The position numbers were made by a program, and so were the translations under genes. The notes below the pieces were generated by a model. It did no database searches and had not been told where the DNA came from. It saw only the letters and a program-made list of their open reading frames with translations. A stretch of DNA of 64,000 nucleotides from Seiridium cupressi (Eukaryota; Ascomycota; Sordariomycetes; Amphisphaeriales; Sporocadaceae), in contig JARVKI010000007.1 of NCBI GenBank assembly GCA_036674765.1, forward strand, positions 124,001-188,000, given 5' to 3'. The stretch's first letter is position 1. Every line of letters begins with the position of its first letter. Below are positions 59,301 to 64,000 of this stretch, piece by piece.

Positions 59301-59645
59301 CTGAGCGCCGCGCCTCGCCTAGTGGCCTGTCCCTGGTCGCCAGAAGTAGTAATGCTACATCCAAAGAGGCAATAAAGTCTTGGCATCAGGTAGTATTGTA
59401 ATCAAACGTCCGCGGGTTAGACTTTGTTTGCTCGCAGTAATGGCGTCAGTTGTGGAGGATAAGTTGCAGGAGTATATTGACCTGCCAAGAACGGGACATA
59501 CTGCATAGGGGAACTAGCATTGCCGTCCGCAAGGGTGTCATGTGATATTAGAGGAACTTTAGTATAAAGACGCAGAGATGCTTCTACCTTTCTCATTGTT
59601 GGATTTGAACAAGGCAGGAAACCAAAGGCACTCTACAGATTCAAG
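56367..59645. other. long intergenic region
   Basis: About 3.3 kb with many short frames but no motif, signal peptide or consistent exon chain. No tRNA or transposon found. The right end holds the promoter of the His-rich secreted protein. Confidence 0.5.
59563..59568 (+). promoter_or_regulatory. TATAAA box before the His-rich secreted protein gene
   Basis: A perfect TATAAA lies 78 nt before the ATG, close to the expected spacing for a TATA-driven fungal gene with a short leader. TATA promoters often mark inducible, strongly expressed genes. Confidence 0.55.
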
Positions 59646-60058
59646 ATGAAGTTCTACATCGCCATCCTGGCTCTCGCCGCTCTCGGTAACGCTCTTCCCG
59701 TCGTTGACGGTGAGCACCACCACCACCCTTCACCGACCTTGCCCGGTCCCTCTCCGACTGGTGGTCATCATCATCATCACTACCCTTGGCCCCCTCTGCC
59801 AAAGCCTTCGGGCCCGCCCCATCCACACCCACACCCACACCCACACCCCAAACGTTAGTCGCAATGATAAATTAGCAATCATGTAACAGAACACTGAAAC
59901 CACAAGCAGCAACCGGAAAGGCTCCAGGTGGCCCAGGAAAACCTGTGAGTATATATCTTTGGGGAACCGAGCTAAAAGAGAAATTTTTTTTTTTTTAATT
60001 CGAATCGTAGCCTGGCCACAAGCCAACGGGAAGACCAACCCCCCTTTCTAGAGCATGA
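59646..60058 (+). CDS. small secreted histidine/proline-rich protein
   Basis: Three exons, 59646..59853, 59907..59944 and 60011..60058, give 97 residues. The signal peptide is MKFYIAILALAALGNA. The mature part has two poly-His runs (four and five His), a W-P-P-L-P-K-P stretch, and an H-P dipeptide repeat (H-P-H-P-H-P-H-P-H-P). The two downstream exons add a Gly/Pro/Lys-rich tail, P-A-T-G-K-A-P-G-G-P-G-K-P then P-G-H-K-P-T-G-R-P, and the frame stays consistent through both, which supports the model. Exon 2's acceptor is AAGCAG, so one Ala may be alternatively included. There are no cysteines. Poly-His stretches bind Zn, Cu or Ni, so metal binding at the cell surface is plausible; an effector-type role is speculation. 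No homologue recognised. Confidence 0.75.
59984..59997 (+). repeat. poly-T tract inside an intron
   Basis: Fourteen consecutive T residues 13 nt before the last acceptor of the His-rich gene, serving as an extreme polypyrimidine tract. Confidence 0.9.
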
Positions 60059-60531
60059 TCGTCCAACTTGGAGGCATGGCCTTTGAGTTTACTCATCGCT
60101 GCCGTAAATTGAATATAACATTTTGTTCACTCTATAAAGGGCCGGGAAGAAAAATCTCGCTCTTTTTATGTACATAAACGGAGGCTTGTCAGGGCATATG
60201 AACATCAGGAATATGCGAGGGGTCGAGAACAGAAATGAGTTGTAGACATGAATGCTCTTTTTGGGAAATGACTGTATAGTTACATTGAGAGCCCAACCAG
60301 CCAGTACCTCCTGTTCAAGCGCCGGTGGGAAATTTGCTTCCGCTCGAACGTAATTGCTTTCATCTCATCGAAACTCTATTTGAAACTCATGATTTTGTCG
60401 CTAGTATACGAATGATGCATTAGAAGCAAATGCGTTATGTTATGACCTTCTAACAATACTTGTATTCGTCGCGACGTTTGAATATCTACACAATTGATCG
60501 CATCCTTTCGCTATGCTAATAAAAGCCTCTA
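60059..60531. other. convergent intergenic region
   Basis: Separates the 3' ends of the His-rich protein gene (plus) and an MFS transporter (minus). Only 3' flanking sequence; no gene seen. Confidence 0.55.
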
Positions 60532-62130
60532 TCATGATTGATCCCGGGTGTATTTGGATGATTGGCGCCACTTGTAACCATACCTATAGAGAAAAATTGG
60601 GAGAGGCGCGAAAACGAGCATTATGAAAGCCAAGATTGTGAAGCCCCAGCCGTACCCAAATGATGTAACAAGAGGTTTTGTGAGCAAGGGCAGAAACGTG
60701 CTCATAAGACAACGAGTTACAATCAGTGCTGTGAGTGCAGACGCCGAGTACAGACCGAAAGCGTCTACGACGTAAGTCAAAACCGGCATGAACGCAAATT
60801 GCAACGTTGCTCCAAATAGCACGATAGCTAAGAGCAGAACAGGCACAGGCAGGTGTAGCTGCGGCACCCAGCCGTAGAAGGCGATCGTAAGAGGGAAAGT
60901 GAAGGCCCCAATGATAACAAGAGGGAGGCGGTACTCCGGTTGGCCGATCCCTTTGTGATGGTCCCGTAGCTTGACGTATACCTTGTCAAGTGCTCTGTTG
61001 AGAATCAGCACGCTGATGAGGGCGCCAAAACCTGGAAAGATAGGTTAGCATTGCTTCAACGATGGAAGGGTGACTCGTCTGGATGGGGGATCTTACTGAA
61101 GCCGACGTACGCGGCCCCTGTAGTTGTTGGCTCCAGGTGAAAAACATCTTCGGAAATATCTGGCAATGTGGTTGACATTATGTAAAAGAACGTGAAGACG
61201 ACTGCGCTGAACAGTGATATCATCTGCAAGACACTGGACCCCCAAAGCACAAGGAAAGGTCGAAGGACGGCATCCCACAGTTTGGCGTAACTGTGCGCCT
61301 CTTCATCGAAAGCCGTCTTAAGGGCCGAGTTGCCGGTTTCCATTCGTAGCCTAGCTGCCTTCCGCCTTAGGATGGGGACCTTGTACGTCTCCCGGAAGAG
61401 AATCAGAAACCCCAACTCGGCCACTCCAGCGAGAATTACGCTCATCCAGCAGACCGCGCGCCAGCCCAGACCTTCGGCGACGGCAACACTGATGAGGGGA
61501 CCCACGGCACCTCCAGTCAACGGAGCCAGGGATATCAAACTCATGGCGGTTCCCCGGCTCTCGGAAGGGAACAGATCGCCTATGATGGCGGGGCTGAGTA
61601 CATTCGTAGCAACAGCAACGCCAGTCAGTGCTCTGGCGGCAATGAACGTGTTGCTGTTCTGTGACAGCGCCGCCAGAACACTCGCGAGTATGAAACCCAC
61701 GTTGCAGACATTGATGACCGGATAGCGGCCGTATATTTCAGAAAGAGGCGCGATCAACAGTGGTCCTGCTGCCTCGCCCAGCTCCCAAATCGTCACCAAA
61801 AGAACACTGGCGGATTTGCTGGTCTGTCCATCATCGAGATCGGCTACGATCCGATTTGCCACAGGCACAACGGATATGCATGTGAAAGTCCTGGGCGTCT
61901 GTTAAGTATGCGATTCATGATGGCGGTCTGGGACAGACTTACACTGTGAAGGCCATGAAGGCCAGCAGAGCGACGATGCCCCATCTGTAGGGCGCCGGCC
62001 AGTCTAGAGGATTTTCTGCATCGTGCTCGGGGTCAAATGCGACGATGTCCTTGTCGGCAATCTGATCACTCTCTGGGATCGGAGTGCGTTCAGCATCGGA
62101 AGGGAGCAAAGGCTGAGTTTCGTCCATCAT
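60532..62130 (-). CDS. MFS transporter, DHA1-type (multidrug/polyamine-like)
   Basis: Three exons, 62130..61943, 61890..61097 and 61031..60532, give 493 residues. The N-terminal cytosolic region contains the family-typical D-A-E-N-P-L-D-W-P. Intron 1 has two close acceptors; the downstream one (GCCCAG) restores M-A-F-T-V-T-F-T-C-I-S-V-V-P-V-A-N. Motif A-like sequence is L-I-A-P-L-S-E-I-Y-G-R-Y-P after TM2, and R-A-L-T-G-V-A follows in TM4. The central loop is A-R-L-R-M-E-T-G-N-S-A-L. Twelve helices are predicted. DHA1 proteins export drugs, toxins or polyamines by proton antiport; the cargo here is unknown. It lies upstream of, and on the same strand as, a second MFS gene. Confidence 0.92.
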
Positions 62131-62780
62131 ATGCTATAGTCGGCGCGGCTGTCAAAGCTGTCTATTGGACGCCCGAAAATTGGAGAGTTTTTGCTGAGCA
62201 TGGGTACTGCTTTTAAATTGCGCGATGCAGCCAGGAGCCGAAGCCGAAGCCGCACGGTTAAAAACGGGGCACTGTATTTTTGCTCGTATCCACTAGCCAC
62301 AGCGCAAGCACTGGGCCGGAAGCCATGTGAAACTGCCTGTCATTTCACGCCCTGCCACCATCGTACGGGGTGCAGCTGTGGGGGTTTATCAAGAAAGGTG
62401 CTGTTGCCTGGGCTATCAGAGATCGGCGTACGAGGTCGCATACGGATCATGAAAGGGGAGTGACCCTGCGAAATGTGAGCGGCATCTAAAAGGCGCACCA
62501 CGCAGATTGATGGCCTCACAGTATATCGTGCCGAGATAGTCAATTACATAACCTGTCACACATGTCTCTTTTGACTTATACATATGCTTGCCCCCTGTGG
62601 TCACCACAGATACGAATGGCCCTGTCATTCGAATCCGACATGACGCCGAGGCGTATCCTTTAAGTTTCGTTCATAGTTCTTCTTAGTTACGTATCACAAC
62701 TCAAATCAGATATATACATAACACTGTGGGCAATTGATCCGGCGATATTCTTTTTACTTCCTCATCCCGCGTTTGCCGCT
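62131..62780. other. intergenic between tandem MFS genes
   Basis: Promoter side of the DHA1-type gene and 3' flank of the next MFS gene. No further gene supported. Confidence 0.55.
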
Positions 62781-64000
62781 TTACCCTTTTGTTACAGGTG
62801 CCGCATCATCTTCAGCTCGAACTGATGGTACTGGAGGCACGTCAGACTTCTCAGCTTCCTCGCTCGAGTGATTCTCACTGGACTCGACATCCTGTCCAGG
62901 TCGTTCTTGAGGTTTCTCTTCGACCTTCTTGTTTGTCAGATCCCAGCCCCCGCCCCAACCAATCCAGCCTTTCTCGTGTGGCCCCCTAATCAGGACCAAA
63001 ATCAGGGCTGCACCCATTAGCCCGATACTCAATGCACCACTGTGTATCCAGCCCCCCTGTGCATACAGATTGTTTCCCACAGCCGTGCCAAAAAGTTGTC
63101 CACAAAACGTTAGGACCATATAAACAGAGTTTACGGAGTTCTGCGCCTTAGTGTCGACATTAGCAAAGGCCATCCGGTTGGCCACAACGATTGTGTTCAT
63201 TCCCAAGTCCCCTAGAAATGCCCAGATCACGGGCCCGGCGAGCGAGAACGTTCCAAGGAATGTACCGAGAATGACGGCAACCAACGCCACAAAACTCGCA
63301 ATGAGCAATGTCCCACTGGTGTGGATGCGGGACGTTAACAACCTAGACACGACTGGATTCAGGAAGACTGGTGAAATCCCGATCAGTGCGAACAGGCCTA
63401 TCGCCAAAGTCGAGAGGTTGAAGGGTGGCCCGGCCAGCTGAAAGGTCAGAGTCGTCCAGAAAGAGGTAAACATGGCCATCGTAAAGAATGCGATGAGACT
63501 GCATTGAGTGAGGACAGGATATTTGAAAGGCATCTTGATGATGGCGAGCAGGGCACGATGGTATGATCCTCCCGGCTGAAGTATCGGGTAATCCGGCATG
63601 CAAACGAAGAGCAGCACGAAGATCGCGATTTGCAGACCAAAAGACATCCAGCTGCGTAGCAAATATGTCAGCTTCTTACTTGTCCCGCAAGTGCTCGGAG
63701 GGCCCCCTTATACGCGCCTCTCCTCCATCATTCATTGTATTCATTTTATATATCAGAAGCCGAAACAAAGATGCACGATACTTACTACAAACATGTTAGC
63801 TTCTCATTTGATATATAAATATCGCTAATAGGGATAAAACGTAGCAGATTTCCTTACGTACCTAGACATTCCGCCATGAGCTATACTGGGTAATGATGCC
63901 AGCTAGGAGACGAGCAATGAGTATACCAAAGACTAAACCTGACATAACGATAGAGATCATTGTTGCACGATGGCGTTGTGGCGCATATTGGACAGCCAAT
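62781..64000 (-). CDS. MFS transporter (YgaY-like), 5' part beyond the window, possibly broken
   Basis: Visible coding parts are 64000..63862 and 63651..62781; the gene starts outside the window. The first part reads Y-A-P-Q-R-H-R-A-T-M-I-S-I-V-M-S-G-L and ends S-S-W-R-N-V. The second opens W-M-S-F-G-L-Q-I-A-I-F-V-L-L and runs through six more helices to a hydrophilic Glu/Ser-rich tail. Homologues of this kind read W-R-N-V/I-Y-W here, but the frame meets TAG (63864..63862) directly before a GTACGT donor, one base more than phase requires. The 210-nt gap carries two related intron ends. Either the gene is inactivated by a one-base insertion plus duplication, or splicing is unusual. Family is clear; function of this copy is doubtful. 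Confidence 0.7.

Noticed and set aside
1..64000. Search for a secondary-metabolite cluster, Starship/transposon body or CRISPR-like array
   Set aside because: No PKS, NRPS, terpene synthase, transposase, tyrosine recombinase, reverse transcriptase or regular spaced repeat could be recognised in any frame.

Overview
The window is nuclear DNA from a filamentous ascomycete. Most genes carry short GT-AG introns of about 50-75 nt, several with a visible CTAAC/CTGAC branch site. The families are typical of Pezizomycotina: a HET-domain protein, a chloroperoxidase-like haem peroxidase, a multi-intron fungal amidase, a ThrE/Prm10-like membrane protein, a DUF2235 hydrolase and a fungal bestrophin. A Dothideomycete/Pleosporales-like source is my inference and cannot be proved here. 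I rebuilt gene models by hand by joining exons across introns, so many coding regions differ from simple open reading frames.

Layout. Positions 1-3.3 kb hold two oxidative enzymes on the minus strand: a haem peroxidase cut off by the left edge and a cytochrome P450. A gene-poor 4.6 kb follows. A seven-exon sugar transporter (7.9-9.9 kb) comes next, then an AT-rich stretch with a (TTTC)n microsatellite and a possible decayed copy of the transporter tail. From 11.8 to 20.7 kb, all on the minus strand, lie a dynamin-like GTPase with nuclear and SUMO-type motifs, a PAP2 lipid phosphatase, a HET protein and a small thioredoxin-like protein. A plus-strand disordered protein at 21.3-23.2 kb is interrupted by two in-frame TAG codons. 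A dienelactone hydrolase (24.0-25.2 kb) converges on a WW/FF splicing factor resembling Urn1 (25.4-27.2 kb). A minus-strand protein of unknown function (28.1-29.0 kb) is divergent from a secreted aspartic protease (29.9-31.3 kb).

The second half holds a small four-helix membrane protein (32.7-33.3 kb), a six-exon amidase (34.9-36.9 kb), a ThrE/Prm10-like protein with a 30-nt microexon (39.2-42.0 kb) converging on a DUF2235 hydrolase (42.3-43.9 kb), a bestrophin-like channel (46.4-48.1 kb), a disordered protein with one hydrophobic segment (50.2-52.1 kb), and a large four-helix membrane protein of the group often mislabelled formylmethionine deformylase-like (53.8-56.4 kb). Last come a histidine/proline-rich small secreted protein (59.6-60.1 kb) and two minus-strand MFS transporters; the last one runs off the right edge and appears damaged at a splice junction.

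I see no backbone gene of a secondary-metabolite cluster, no CRISPR-like array, no intact transposon and no convincing tRNA. The genes do not form one obvious pathway. The most unusual items are the nuclear/SUMO-type dynamin, the poly-His/HP-repeat secreted protein, the TAG-interrupted frame at 21-23 kb, and the duplicated intron end in the right-edge transporter.
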